This document shows positions 25,868-34,974 of a stretch of 64,000 nucleotides of DNA, piece by piece. Location of the stretch: assembly GCA_033764055.1 (NCBI GenBank), contig JANRJI010000143.1, positions 1-64,000 of the forward strand, read 5' to 3'. A program made the position numbers and the translations under genes. The notes below the pieces were generated by a model that did no database searches, had not been told where the DNA came from, and was given only the letters and a program-made list of their open reading frames with translations. Numbering within the stretch: the first letter of the stretch is position 1; the number at the start of each line of letters is the position of its first letter. Source of the DNA: Ga0077555 sp033764055 (GTDB taxonomy: Bacteria > Pseudomonadota > Alphaproteobacteria > Rhizobiales > Hyphomicrobiaceae).

Positions 25868-27656
25868 GCAAGGCGCGACTCTCGACCTCGCGATGATCGG
25901 CAATTGCTGTATCAGCGCTCTGATCGATGCCCGTGGGCGCATCGTGTGGTGCTGCCTGCCTCGCTTCGACGGCGAGCCCGTGTTCCATTCGCTGATCGGC
26001 TCGCCTCCTGGCGCGCACGACGGCGGACTGATGGAGGTCACGCTCGACGGATTGAAGTCGAGCCGCCAGAGCTACGTGCGCAGCACGGCCGTCGTGCAGA
26101 CCGTCCTCCACGGCGAGGCGGGATCGATCGAGATCACGGACTTTGCACCCCGGTTCAGATGGCGCGAGCGCAATTTTCGCCCCCAGACGCTTATCCGCCG
26201 CATCCGACCACTTTCCGGCAGTCCGCGCATCCGCATCCGTGTCCGCCCGAGTTTCGATTTCGGTCGCGGCGAATGCCTGACGGCCTCCGGCTCGAACCAT
26301 ATCCGCTACCTCGGCCGACGACTGTCGCTGCGGCTGAGCACGGATGCGCCCATCGACTTTGTCGCATCCGAGACGCCGTTCATTCTCGATGCCCCAATCA
26401 ATCTCGTGCTCGGCCCCGACGAGACGCTGGAAGGCGGTGTCGGCGAGACCGCGCGCAGTTTCGAGGAGCGGACAATCGACTACTGGCGGGAATGGGTGCA
26501 CCGCCTCGCCCTGCCGCTCGAGTGGCAGGAAGCCGTCATCCGCGCCGCCATCACGCTCAAGATGTGCAGCTACGAGCCGACCGGTGCCATTGTCGCCGCG
26601 ATGACCACGAGCATCCCCGAGGCGGCGGGCTCGGGGCGCAACTGGGATTACCGATTCTGCTGGGTGCGCGACGCCTTCTTCGTGGTGCGGGCCCTCAACT
26701 CGCTGGCCGCGGTGAGGACCCTCGAGCTCTACTTCCGCTGGCTCATGAACATCGTCGCCAGCTCCGAGAACGGCAATATCCAGCCCGTCTATGGCATCGG
26801 CCTCGAGACGAAGTTGACCGAGCTGACCGTTCCGGAGCTTGCCGGCTACCGCGGCATGGGTCCCGTCCGTGCCGGCAATCAGGCCCACGAGCAGATCCAG
26901 CACGACACCTACGGCAACATCATCCTGGGCGCGACCCAGGCCTTCTTCGACCATCGCCTCTACATGACGCCGGGCGTCGAGGAGTTTCGCCGTTTCGAGG
27001 CCGTCGGCGAGCAGGCCTTCCACCTCTACGACAAGCCGGACGCCGGCATGTGGGAGCTGAGGAGCCGGGCGCGACCGCACACCTCCTCCGCCATCATGAG
27101 CTGGGCCGGCTGCGACCGTCTCGCCAAGATCGCCCATCACATCGGGCGCCCGGACCGCGCGGTCTACTGGCGAGCCAAGGCCGACGAGGTGCGGGCGGCA
27201 ATCCTCGAGCACTCCTGGTCCGACCAGCGCAAGTCCTTCGTCGAGAGCTTTGGCGGCCGCCATCTCGATGGGAGCGTTCTGCTGATGGGCGAGGTCGGCA
27301 TGATCTCGGGCAGCGACCCGCGCTTCGTCGCGACGGTCGACGCGCTCGAGCACACGCTCGGCCGCGGCCCATTCATGATGCGCTACGAGGAGGCCGACGA
27401 CTTCGGCGTGCCGGAGACGGCTTTTAACGTCTGCGCCTTCTGGCGCCTCGATGCGCTGGCGCGGATCGGCAGGCGCGACGAGGCCCGCGAGATCTTCGAA
27501 GCGCTGCTCGCCTCCCGCAACTCGCACGGGCTCATGTCCGAGGATACCGACCCCGCCACGGGCGAGGCGTGGGGCAACTTTCCGCAGACCTACTCGATGG
27601 TCGGCATCATCAACGGCGCCATGCGCCTGTCCAAGTCCTGGGAGTCAACCGTATGA
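25860..27656 (+). CDS. Glycoside hydrolase family 15 protein (glucoamylase/trehalase-like)
   Basis: A 598-residue cytoplasmic GH15 enzyme. The amino half is the beta-sandwich domain (about 1-240, starting with DLAMIGNCCISALIDARG). The catalytic alpha/alpha barrel carries SGRNWDYRFCWVRDAFF near 256-272 and later a PETAFNVCAFWR segment. GH15 members release glucose from alpha-glucans or split trehalose by inversion. Placement between otsB and otsA, overlapping both (eight bases, then ATGA), argues for a link to trehalose: recycling or limiting its level, or supplying glucose. Both trehalase and glucan 1,4-glucosidase remain possible. The order otsB-GH15-otsA occurs in other alphaproteobacteria. 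Confidence 0.88.
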   Translation: MPEQGATLDLAMIGNCCISALIDARGRIVWCCLPRFDGEPVFHSLIGSPPGAHDGGLMEVTLDGLKSSRQSYVRSTAVVQTVLHGEAGSIEITDFAPRFRWRERNFRPQTLIRRIRPLSGSPRIRIRVRPSFDFGRGECLTASGSNHIRYLGRRLSLRLSTDAPIDFVASETPFILDAPINLVLGPDETLEGGVGETARSFEERTIDYWREWVHRLALPLEWQEAVIRAAITLKMCSYEPTGAIVAAMTTSIPEAAGSGRNWDYRFCWVRDAFFVVRALNSLAAVRTLELYFRWLMNIVASSENGNIQPVYGIGLETKLTELTVPELAGYRGMGPVRAGNQAHEQIQHDTYGNIILGATQAFFDHRLYMTPGVEEFRRFEAVGEQAFHLYDKPDAGMWELRSRARPHTSSAIMSWAGCDRLAKIAHHIGRPDRAVYWRAKADEVRAAILEHSWSDQRKSFVESFGGRHLDGSVLLMGEVGMISGSDPRFVATVDALEHTLGRGPFMMRYEEADDFGVPETAFNVCAFWRLDALARIGRRDEAREIFEALLASRNSHGLMSEDTDPATGEAWGNFPQTYSMVGIINGAMRLSKSWESTV

Positions 27657-29080
27657 GCCGGCTGATCGTTGTGTCGAACCGTGTGGCCGACGTCGAGAAG
27701 GCCGTCCAGTCGGGCGGTTTGGCCGTCGCGCTCGGCGATGCGTTGCAGCAGCGCCGCGGCGTCTGGTTCGGCTGGGACGGATCGACGGTTGATGAGGACG
27801 CCCCCATGGGCATGCGGCTCGCGCAGCAGGGCAACATGCGTACCGCTACCGTACCCCTGACCCGCCGCGAGTATCAGGAGTATTACCTCGGCTTCTCGAA
27901 CAAGGTGCTCTGGCCGACGTTCCACTATCGCCTGGACCTCGGGCAGTTCGAGACGGCCTATCTTGAGGGCTACCGCCGCGTGAACCAACGCATGGCGCAG
28001 CAGCTCTGCGTGCTACTCGAGCCGGACGACCTTGTTTGGGTGCACGACTACCACCTGATCCCTCTGGCGGAGGAGTTGCGCTCCCAGGGAGCGCGCCAGA
28101 AAATCGGATTCTTCCTCCACATTCCGTTCCCGCCGCCCGACATCTTCATCGCGGTGCCCGACCACGAGTGGCTCGCCCGGACTTTGTTCTCTTACGACGT
28201 CGTCGGCTTTCAGACATCCGGCGACGCGAGCAACTTCGTCCGCTATGTCACCGAGCACTGCGGCGCCGAGGCGATCGGCGACGACCGAGTCCGCTGCTTC
28301 GGCCATACCATCACGGCGCGAGCCTTCCCGATCGGCATCGACGTCGACGCGGTCTACGAGATGGCCCATACCAGCGAGGCCGAGGCACACATCGCCCGCC
28401 TGCAGCGACGCTCGATGGCCAACATGTTCGTACTCGGTGTCGACCGCCTCGACTACACCAAGGGCCTGCCTGGCCGCATGAAGGCGTTTCGCCGCCTGCT
28501 CGAGCTGCACCCCGAGATGCGCAAGGCCGTCACCTTCATGCAGATCGCACCGCCGACGCGTGAGGAGGTCGAGGCCTATACAGACATCCGCCAGGAGCTC
28601 GAAGGACTGTCTGGCGCGATCAACGGCGAGTTCGCCGACTTCGACTGGACCCCGGTGCGCTACATTCACCGTGCGATACCGCGCTCGACGTTGGCTGCTC
28701 TGTTCCGCGGCAGCCAGGTCGGCCTGGTGACGCCCTTGCGGGATGGTATGAATCTGGTCGCAAAGGAGTATGTCGCCTCGCAGGACTGGGATAACCCGGG
28801 CGCGCTCGTGCTCTCCAAGTTCGCGGGTGCTGCCGAGGACCTGCAGGAAGCGATCCTGGTCAATCCCTACGACACCGACGAGGTTTGCATCGGCCTGCAT
28901 CGCGGCCTGACGATGCCGGTCGAGGAGCGTCGAGAGCGGTACACCGCGCTCATTGCCCGCGTGCGAGAAAACGACGTGACGCACTGGCGCCAGACGTTCC
29001 TGAACGCGCTCCAGGCTTCGGAGAATGGGGTGGCATGCATGCAGAAACTGCTTGCGGCCCCGGCTCAATCGGCAGCCTGA
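27653..29080 (+). CDS. otsA: Trehalose-6-phosphate synthase
   Basis: A 475-residue GT20 glycosyltransferase joining UDP-glucose and glucose-6-phosphate to make trehalose-6-phosphate. Recognisable segments are VVSNRVADVEKAVQSGGLAV at the start (the phosphate-binding loop), WVHDYHLIPLAEELR, FFLHIPFPPPDIF, GVDRLDYTKGLPGRM and LRDGMNLVAKEYVASQ, all matching E. coli OtsA in order and spacing. Length is normal. The start overlaps the GH15 stop as ATGA. It is the last gene of the operon and ends 10 bp from the convergent stress-protein-like gene, with no terminator hairpin visible in that gap. Confidence 0.95.
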   Translation: MSRLIVVSNRVADVEKAVQSGGLAVALGDALQQRRGVWFGWDGSTVDEDAPMGMRLAQQGNMRTATVPLTRREYQEYYLGFSNKVLWPTFHYRLDLGQFETAYLEGYRRVNQRMAQQLCVLLEPDDLVWVHDYHLIPLAEELRSQGARQKIGFFLHIPFPPPDIFIAVPDHEWLARTLFSYDVVGFQTSGDASNFVRYVTEHCGAEAIGDDRVRCFGHTITARAFPIGIDVDAVYEMAHTSEAEAHIARLQRRSMANMFVLGVDRLDYTKGLPGRMKAFRRLLELHPEMRKAVTFMQIAPPTREEVEAYTDIRQELEGLSGAINGEFADFDWTPVRYIHRAIPRSTLAALFRGSQVGLVTPLRDGMNLVAKEYVASQDWDNPGALVLSKFAGAAEDLQEAILVNPYDTDEVCIGLHRGLTMPVEERRERYTALIARVRENDVTHWRQTFLNALQASENGVACMQKLLAAPAQSAA

Positions 29081-29090
29081 ACCGCGCGCT

Positions 29091-29957
29091 TCAGCGTATC
29101 AGGAACATCGGACACTCGAGCACGCCGGCAAGTGGACGCATGTCACCTTCGCTCGGCACCACGATGCCGCCGAAACGCCCTACGATGAAGCCGGCGTCCA
29201 GCTTGCGAATGAGCTCGGCGACCATGGCAGGCGAATTGGCCTGCACGCGCGCGCGCACGATCTCGATCGTCTCGTCCTCGCCGATGACGAGGCGTGCCTG
29301 CTCGTCCATCAACTCGGCCTCGGCATTGGACTCGGCCACCAGCAGAAGCGTGAAACGCGCCCCGTCGGAGGCTTCGAACAAGCGGCGCGCCGTCCGCAGA
29401 ACCGCCTCGAAGTAATCGATGTCCTCGACCACACCCACCACCCGCCCAGTTGCGCGCTTGGCGGTCGGGCCGACCACGATCAGTCCGGTTGTCCCTGGCA
29501 CCGACGCGAAGAGCCGACGCAGCAAGGAGCCGTCGGCGGGCGACAAAGGCTCGGCCAGCGCCACCACATTCCATGGTCCGCGCGACGAGCAGGCTTCGGC
29601 CAGTGCCGCCATCGGCTCATTGCGCACCACCGTCGACTGCAGCGGCACATCGGCGGCCTGTGCCAGCTCCCGCACTTTGCGCAGAAGGGCTGCCGCGGCG
29701 GCTCGCATCTGCCGCTCGACGATCTCGGGCGAGAGCTGCCGGGATTGGCGGCCCGACAGCGAGATCTCGCGCGCAAACGGGAAGCCCGCGATATCCAGGA
29801 GCTTGGCGTCCTCGACGTAGAGGCTCTCGAGCTCCGACTGGAAGGCCCGCGCGACGCGGATGGCGGCCTCCAGCGCAAACGGGCTCACCTTGCCTTGAGT
29901 GAGATGCAGAACAACACGTCCACGGCCCTCACCAGCCTCCGCAACGTGCGCGATCAT
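29091..29957 (-). CDS. Universal stress protein-like hypothetical protein
   Basis: A 288-residue soluble protein. The first half has VVLHLTQGKVSPFALEAAIRVA then SELESLYVEDAKLLD, resembling the first strands of universal stress protein (UspA) folds. The second half has LIVVGPTAKRATGRVVGVVE and FTLLLVAESNAEAELMDEQA, which could be a second, divergent copy. The canonical GxxG-9x-GS ATP loop is not obvious, so nucleotide binding is doubtful. The ATG overlaps the stop of the Lon-like protease gene (ATGA), which ties the two together functionally. The exact role is not known to me. Confidence 0.7.
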   Translation of the reverse strand: MIAHVAEAGEGRGRVVLHLTQGKVSPFALEAAIRVARAFQSELESLYVEDAKLLDIAGFPFAREISLSGRQSRQLSPEIVERQMRAAAAALLRKVRELAQAADVPLQSTVVRNEPMAALAEACSSRGPWNVVALAEPLSPADGSLLRRLFASVPGTTGLIVVGPTAKRATGRVVGVVEDIDYFEAVLRTARRLFEASDGARFTLLLVAESNAEAELMDEQARLVIGEDETIEIVRARVQANSPAMVAELIRKLDAGFIVGRFGGIVVPSEGDMRPLAGVLECPMFLIR

Positions 29958-32458
29958 GAGTTGCTCCTGCCGTTCTCGCCGTTGCCGCCTCCCTGGCGGG
30001 CGGAGAAGGCCCGCCCTCGCTCGGCGAAGGACTTGAGCTTGTCCTCGACGAGCCGATTGATGGTGCCGACGGGGAATCGTCCCTCGGGAGCGCGCTCGCC
30101 CGCCTTGACGCCCGTCAAGATCTCGATGCCTTCATTGATGTGGCCGACCGAGTAGATGGCGAACTTGCCGGCCTTGACCGCCTCGACCACGTCCTCCCGC
30201 AGCATCAGGTGTTGCACATTCGACTGCGGGATCAGCACGCCCTGCTTGCCGGTCAGCCCGCGATGCAGACAGACGTCGAAGAAGCCTTCGATCTTTTCGT
30301 TGACGCCACCGATGGCCTGCACCTCGCCCCACTGGTTGACCGATCCCGTGACGGCGAAGGACTGGCTGATCGGCACCTCTGACAGCGCCGACAGAAGCGC
30401 ATAGAGCTCGGCCGATGAGGCGCTGTCGCCGTCGACCCCGCCGTATGACTGCTCGAAGACCAGCGACGCGGCCAAGGCCAGCGGCACGTCCAGCGCATAG
30501 CACCCCGCGAGGTAGCCCCACAGGATCATGACTCCCTTCGAGTGCAGCGGCCCACCGAGCTTGACCTCCCGCTCGATGTCGACCACGCGGCCCTGCCCCA
30601 TGCGAACGCGCGCCGTGATACGGCTCGGCCGACCAAACGAGAAATTGCCGAGCTGGAGCACCGACAGGCCGTTGATCTGGCCGACCTTGGCGCCGTCCGT
30701 ATCGACGAGCACGATCTCGCGGTGGATGGTTTCCTGTGACCTGTCGCGCAGCCGGTCGGCCCGCTGGATGCTCTCCTCGATGGCCCGCGTCACCGCTTCA
30801 CGCGTGATCGTCTCCGTGCCGCCCTCGCCCGCCCAGTAGTCGGCCTCGCGCACGATGTCGGCGATGTGGCCGATCTCGATGGACAGCTTCTCGCGATCAT
30901 CGGCGCGTCGCGCACCTTCCTCGATGATCCGCGCCACCGCTCCGGCGTCGGCGGGTCTGAGCTTGTGGTCTCTGACGATCGAGGCGATCAGTCGCGAATA
31001 GGATTGATCGTTCTCGGCCGACCGCACGATCGAATCGTCGAAATCCGCCTGCACCTTGAAGATGCCGGCAAAATCCGGATCGAATTGACTGAGGAGATAG
31101 TAAAGCTCGCGGTCGCCGAACAGGACCACCTTGATGTCGAGTGGAATTGGCTCCGGATCGAGCGTCTGGGTCGAGATGATGCCAGCGACTTCCGACGGCG
31201 GCTCGATGCGGATCTCGCGCGCCTTGATGGCGCGCTTCAGCGCCTCCCAGGCGAACGGCGATAGCAGCAGCTTCCTCGCGTCGATGAGCAGGTAGCCGCC
31301 GTTGGCGCGGTGCAGGGCACCGGGTTTGATCAGCAGGAAATCCGTGACCAGCGCGCCCATCTGGGCGATGTGCTCGATGCGCCCGATCACATTGCCGTAG
31401 GTCGGGTTGAGCTCCTCGTAGATCGGGGCGCCGTCCTCCGGCGTGTCCCCATTGCCGACCATGACATTGACCATGTAGCGCCGGAAACGGGGATCGCGAG
31501 CCGTATCGGCCGGCTGCTTGACGATCTCGCTCTCCTCGCCGCTGCCTTGGAGGAACAACCCCACGTTGCGGACGAGATCCTTGCCTGCGTAGTCGAGATA
31601 GGTGAGCACCCCGACCTCGCCAGCATACGCGGCGGCGAGATCGTCGAGCGCCTCGCGCACGGCGAAGGATGCGACCTCGGTATTGAGCTCGCTCAGCTTC
31701 TGGCGCCGCAGCTTGTCGGATTTCGGCATCTTCTCGAGGATCTGCTCGAGATCCTTCTGCAGCACCTCGATCCGGCCCTCGACCTCCTTGCGCATCGCCT
31801 CCGGCAGCGTGTTGAACACCTCGGGCTTGACGATCTTGCCTTCATGCGTGGGAGCCATGACGAAGCCGGTCGGCGTTCGCACGATGGCAATGCTCTGGGT
31901 CTGTGCCTTTGCGTTCAGCGCCTCGAACGCCTCCTCCTGGCCCGAGCGGAACTCCTCGTCGATCGCGCGCCGCCGGGCCTGATAGTCCTCGCCCTCGAAG
32001 ATCGTAGGCAGCGTGCTCCGGAGCTCGTCGATGACGGCGATCATGCCCTTGGCCAGGGGCCGTGCGCGGCCGGACGGAAGGCTCAACGCCCTCGGCTTGT
32101 TCGGATCCTCGAAGTTGTTGACGTAGACCCAGTCCGACGGCGGGGGCGCCTCGCGGGCCTTCCGGGCCAGATACTGCTTGACCGCGGTGCTTTTGCCGGA
32201 CGCTGGCGGACCGAGCACGAACACGTTGAAATCGTGCGCCCGCATATTGGCGCCGAACTGGATGGCCTTGAGCGCGCGGTCCTGTCCGATCAGGCCCGAA
32301 ATCGGCTCGAGCTCGGCCGTCGTCTTGAAGCCGAGGGTCACGGGATCGACCGTCCGGCGCAGCTCCGTCGCAGGCAGCGGCCGTGGCGCGCTCGCCCGCG
32401 TCGTCACCTCGGCATCGACCTTGGGCGACGGCTCCTGCTGATTGCGCTTGAAGAACAT
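29954..32458 (-). CDS. Lon family (LonB-like) ATP-dependent protease
   Basis: An 834-residue protein of the COG1067 type: AAA ATPase joined to a Lon catalytic domain. Walker A is GPPASGKST at about 83-91, and a long helical insertion follows (about 130-330, with KDLEQILEKMPKSDKLRRQK). The proteolytic dyad is visible as Ser in GVDGDSASSAELYALLSALS (about 679) and Lys in GGVNEKIEGF (about 720). It lacks the amino-terminal substrate domain of LonA. Unlike archaeal LonB no membrane helices are apparent, so it should be cytoplasmic. I chose ATG 32458 because CGGGGAT precedes it; a GTG at 32494 is the alternative. It heads a two-gene unit with the stress-protein-like gene. Confidence 0.9.
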   Translation of the reverse strand: MFFKRNQQEPSPKVDAEVTTRASAPRPLPATELRRTVDPVTLGFKTTAELEPISGLIGQDRALKAIQFGANMRAHDFNVFVLGPPASGKSTAVKQYLARKAREAPPPSDWVYVNNFEDPNKPRALSLPSGRARPLAKGMIAVIDELRSTLPTIFEGEDYQARRRAIDEEFRSGQEEAFEALNAKAQTQSIAIVRTPTGFVMAPTHEGKIVKPEVFNTLPEAMRKEVEGRIEVLQKDLEQILEKMPKSDKLRRQKLSELNTEVASFAVREALDDLAAAYAGEVGVLTYLDYAGKDLVRNVGLFLQGSGEESEIVKQPADTARDPRFRRYMVNVMVGNGDTPEDGAPIYEELNPTYGNVIGRIEHIAQMGALVTDFLLIKPGALHRANGGYLLIDARKLLLSPFAWEALKRAIKAREIRIEPPSEVAGIISTQTLDPEPIPLDIKVVLFGDRELYYLLSQFDPDFAGIFKVQADFDDSIVRSAENDQSYSRLIASIVRDHKLRPADAGAVARIIEEGARRADDREKLSIEIGHIADIVREADYWAGEGGTETITREAVTRAIEESIQRADRLRDRSQETIHREIVLVDTDGAKVGQINGLSVLQLGNFSFGRPSRITARVRMGQGRVVDIEREVKLGGPLHSKGVMILWGYLAGCYALDVPLALAASLVFEQSYGGVDGDSASSAELYALLSALSEVPISQSFAVTGSVNQWGEVQAIGGVNEKIEGFFDVCLHRGLTGKQGVLIPQSNVQHLMLREDVVEAVKAGKFAIYSVGHINEGIEILTGVKAGERAPEGRFPVGTINRLVEDKLKSFAERGRAFSARQGGGNGENGRSNS

Positions 32459-32655
32459 CGATCCCCGCTGTTGTTGAGGTGTTTGCGACGGCACCGGCGG
32501 ATGGAACCGCCGCCCGCAGAAGACGGCAGCCCCGGAGGGCAGTCAATCCCGTCCGGCCTGTCATAAAGCTGCTTCCGGTCGTTGCAGGCAAGGTCCGGCG
32601 TAGCCTTACGATCTGGTGGCTTGGGCGCGGCATCGCAAGCAAGGATGGCAATGGT

Positions 32656-33150
32656 ATGAAGCCCGCAACATCCGACTCTATGTCTCCGCTATCGGATGGT
32701 CGGCAGTCGGCGCGCGCCCGCGACATCGCCCGCGGCGCAACCCGTGCCCTCGCCCAGCGCGGGTTCCGGGCGATCCCCGAGGTGTCGCTCGCCGACGGCC
32801 GCCGCGCCGACCTGATGGCTGTGGACGAGGCAGGTGAGATCTGGATCGTCGAGATCAAGTCGTCGCTCGCCGACTTCCGTACCGACACGAAGTGGCCCGG
32901 CTACCGTGTCTGGTGCGACCGCCTGCTGTTCGCCGTTGCAACGGACTTCCCGCAGGAGGTGCTGCCTCCGGACACCGGCCTCGTCCTCGCCGACCGATAC
33001 GGCGGCGATATCGTCCGGGAAGCCCCGGAGCACCGTCTCGCGGGCGCGCGCCGGAAGGCAATGATGCTGCGCTTGGCCCGCGTCGCCGCGGGCCGCCTGA
33101 TGACACTGGCCGACCCAGAGGCCGCCTACGAGCCGCTTCCACGGGAGTGA
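32656..33150 (+). CDS. mmcB: MmcB family DNA repair protein
   Basis: A 164-residue protein with a PD-(D/E)xK-like nuclease core: RAIPEVSLADGRRADLMAVD, then the E-x-K element IWIVEIKSSLADFRTDTKW and WCDRLLFAVATDFP. This matches the alphaproteobacterial MmcB family, reported in Caulobacter as an SOS-independent mitomycin-C damage repair protein that is induced by a methyl-specific or damage-responsive regulator. Start ATG 32656 follows AAGGAT. It is divergent from the Lon-like gene and precedes panC by 123 bp. I see no operator in the gap. Confidence 0.87.
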   Translation: MKPATSDSMSPLSDGRQSARARDIARGATRALAQRGFRAIPEVSLADGRRADLMAVDEAGEIWIVEIKSSLADFRTDTKWPGYRVWCDRLLFAVATDFPQEVLPPDTGLVLADRYGGDIVREAPEHRLAGARRKAMMLRLARVAAGRLMTLADPEAAYEPLPRE

Positions 33151-33273
33151 CCGCGCTGGGCGGTCGGCTCTGGTGCAAGCTGCACCGCAGCATAAGCTCT
33201 TGACGCTGGACGCCCGGCGAGTGAGTTTGCGCCCCCCGCAAGCAGTTCGGGCCACCGGGAATGGAGGAGCGCC

Positions 33274-34134
33274 GTGTCCACCTCGATGCCGGAAGTCGTG
33301 TCCACGGTAGCCGACCTGCGCCGCCGCATCGGCGTCTGGCGGCAGGCGGGCGAGACCGTCGCGCTGGTGCCGACAATGGGCGCGCTGCACGCAGGGCACC
33401 TTTCCCTCGTGAGCCTCGGCCAGCGCCGCTGCCGGCGCACGGTCACCTCGATCTTCGTCAATCCGACCCAGTTCGCGCCGACCGAGGACTTCTCGAAGTA
33501 CCCGCGCACCTTCGACGACGACTGCGCCATGCTCGGCCGCGTCGGCTGCGACCTCGTCTGGGCGCCGACCGCGCCCGTCATGTACCCCGAGGGCTTCGCA
33601 ACGCGCGTCGTCCCGGCGGGCGCCGCGGAGGGCCTCGAGACCGATTTCCGCCCGCACTTCTTCGGCGGGGTGGCGACCGTCTGCTCCAAGCTTTTCCTGC
33701 AGACCGGGGCCGACGTCGCTGTCTTCGGCGAGAAAGACTATCAGCAGCTCTGCGTCATCCGGCAGGTGGTGCGCGACCTCGACATGCCCGTAGAGATCCT
33801 CGGCGGCCCGACCGTGCGCGAGCCGGACGGGCTCGCCATGTCCTCGCGCAACCGCTACCTGTCGCCCGACCAGCGGGCCCGCGCCGTCGTCATTCACGAC
33901 GTCATCCGTGGCGTGGCCGCCGCTGCCGCGACTGGCGGGCACGAGGCCGCGATCGCGGAGGGCGAGAAGGCGCTCGCCGCCGCCGGCTTCCGCCAGATCG
34001 ACTACGTTACGGTTCGCGACGCCGAGACCTTGAAGGCGTGGCACCACGGCTCCGGCCGCCCCGCCCGCGTGCTCGCCGCCGCCTGGCTCGGCGAGACACG
34101 TCTCATCGACAACGTGGGCGTGGCGACCGCGTGA
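33274..34134 (+). CDS. panC: Pantothenate synthetase
   Basis: A 286-residue cytoplasmic ligase that joins pantoate and beta-alanine using ATP in coenzyme A synthesis. The nucleotidyl-transferase HIGH-like motif is MGALHAGHLSLV with His39 and His42; QFAPTEDFSKYPR, GVATVCSKLF and FGEKDYQQL carry substrate contacts; SSRNRYLS replaces the KMSKS loop. Length is normal. The start is GTG 33274 with GGAGGAG immediately upstream; the Met at codon 5 is a weaker alternative. panB, often adjacent in other bacteria, is not here, although a ketopantoate reductase-like gene lies at 44.7 kb. Confidence 0.94.
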   Translation: MSTSMPEVVSTVADLRRRIGVWRQAGETVALVPTMGALHAGHLSLVSLGQRRCRRTVTSIFVNPTQFAPTEDFSKYPRTFDDDCAMLGRVGCDLVWAPTAPVMYPEGFATRVVPAGAAEGLETDFRPHFFGGVATVCSKLFLQTGADVAVFGEKDYQQLCVIRQVVRDLDMPVEILGGPTVREPDGLAMSSRNRYLSPDQRARAVVIHDVIRGVAAAAATGGHEAAIAEGEKALAAAGFRQIDYVTVRDAETLKAWHHGSGRPARVLAAAWLGETRLIDNVGVATA

Positions 34135-34589
34135 CAGGCGCCGCGGCGGCCCATCGCCCGCCCGCGGCTCGGCGGGATGCCGCATAGAGATGGATCCAGG
34201 CGAGATAGATCGGCAAGCGATTGCACGGGTCGGGCCTGCCGGCGGCGGTGACGCGCGGTTCGGGTGCGTCCGGCTGCAAACACGTCCGCAGCGCCGCACT
34301 GCGCCGAGCGTGGCCGCGCCGTGCTTCGCGTTCGCTCGCCATCGATGCAGCTCTGCTCCGCCACCTTCGCGACACCGGGCCTCTCACGAGACCCGGCCGG
34401 CGGAGCCTGGCGTTACGCCAGCGATGTACGGCATGAAGACACGCGGCTTGCCCGTTGTCCGGACCATTCATGATCGCGCAGCAGGCCAGGCACCTCTACG
34501 TTTTCCAGCGGACGCTGGGGTCGGCTGAAGCTGGGTTCGGAGAGGCCCCGTGATCGCCGAGACGAGGTCCCGCCGCCGGCAGGAGCGCC
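34135..34589. other. Gene-free region between panC and a small membrane protein
   Basis: In this 455-bp stretch the open frames have unnatural composition (strings of Arg, Ala and Pro) and no ribosome binding site, so I do not call a gene. I see no hairpin with a T-run, no repeat and no clear promoter. It separates convergent genes. Confidence 0.4.
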
Positions 34590-34841
34590 TCAGTCCTGGC
34601 GCGGCAGCAGCATAACGGCGCTGCCCATTGCGAGGCTCCCGAAGGTGAGCGCGAACCCACCGATCAGCATGGAGCTGGCCGTCACCGTCGAGCCGCTCTG
34701 CGCGGCCAGGCTCATCAGCCCGCCGGCGTCCGTGACCAGGATGCCGGCAGCCGCGAGCACACCGGCGATGGCTCCGGCGACTGCGTTGATGGCCAGGAAG
34801 CTCACGACCCTGGGTATGCGGCGCTGCTGACGGACAGACAT
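34590..34841 (-). CDS. Small two-helix membrane protein of unknown function
   Basis: An 83-residue protein with a short basic amino end (SVRQQRRIPR) and two hydrophobic segments, about residues 14-36 (FLAINAVAGAIAGVLAAAG) and 56-78 (SSMLIGGFALTFGSLAMGSA). It should therefore be a hairpin inner-membrane protein with both ends in the cytoplasm. Start ATG 34841 is preceded by CGGAG. No family name is known to me; similar short proteins occur as lineage-specific genes in Hyphomicrobiales. It lies 133 bp downstream of the double CoA-transferase on the same strand. Confidence 0.7.
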   Translation of the reverse strand: MSVRQQRRIPRVVSFLAINAVAGAIAGVLAAAGILVTDAGGLMSLAAQSGSTVTASSMLIGGFALTFGSLAMGSAVMLLPRQD

Positions 34842-34974
34842 GATCGGCTCCGATTTCCGCTTGTGTGGCGAACGGCGCCCCTCCGCCGTGCTTGTCCTCG
34901 TGCCCTAGAACGCGGCCCGCCACCCGTCTGGTTCCCGATGCGGCCGCGCGCGGCAGTGGCCAGTGCTCGCGGGG

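Noticed and set aside
34190..34528. A 112-codon plus-strand frame in the gap after panC
   Set aside because: Unnatural Arg/Pro/Ala composition, no ribosome binding site and no homology cue.
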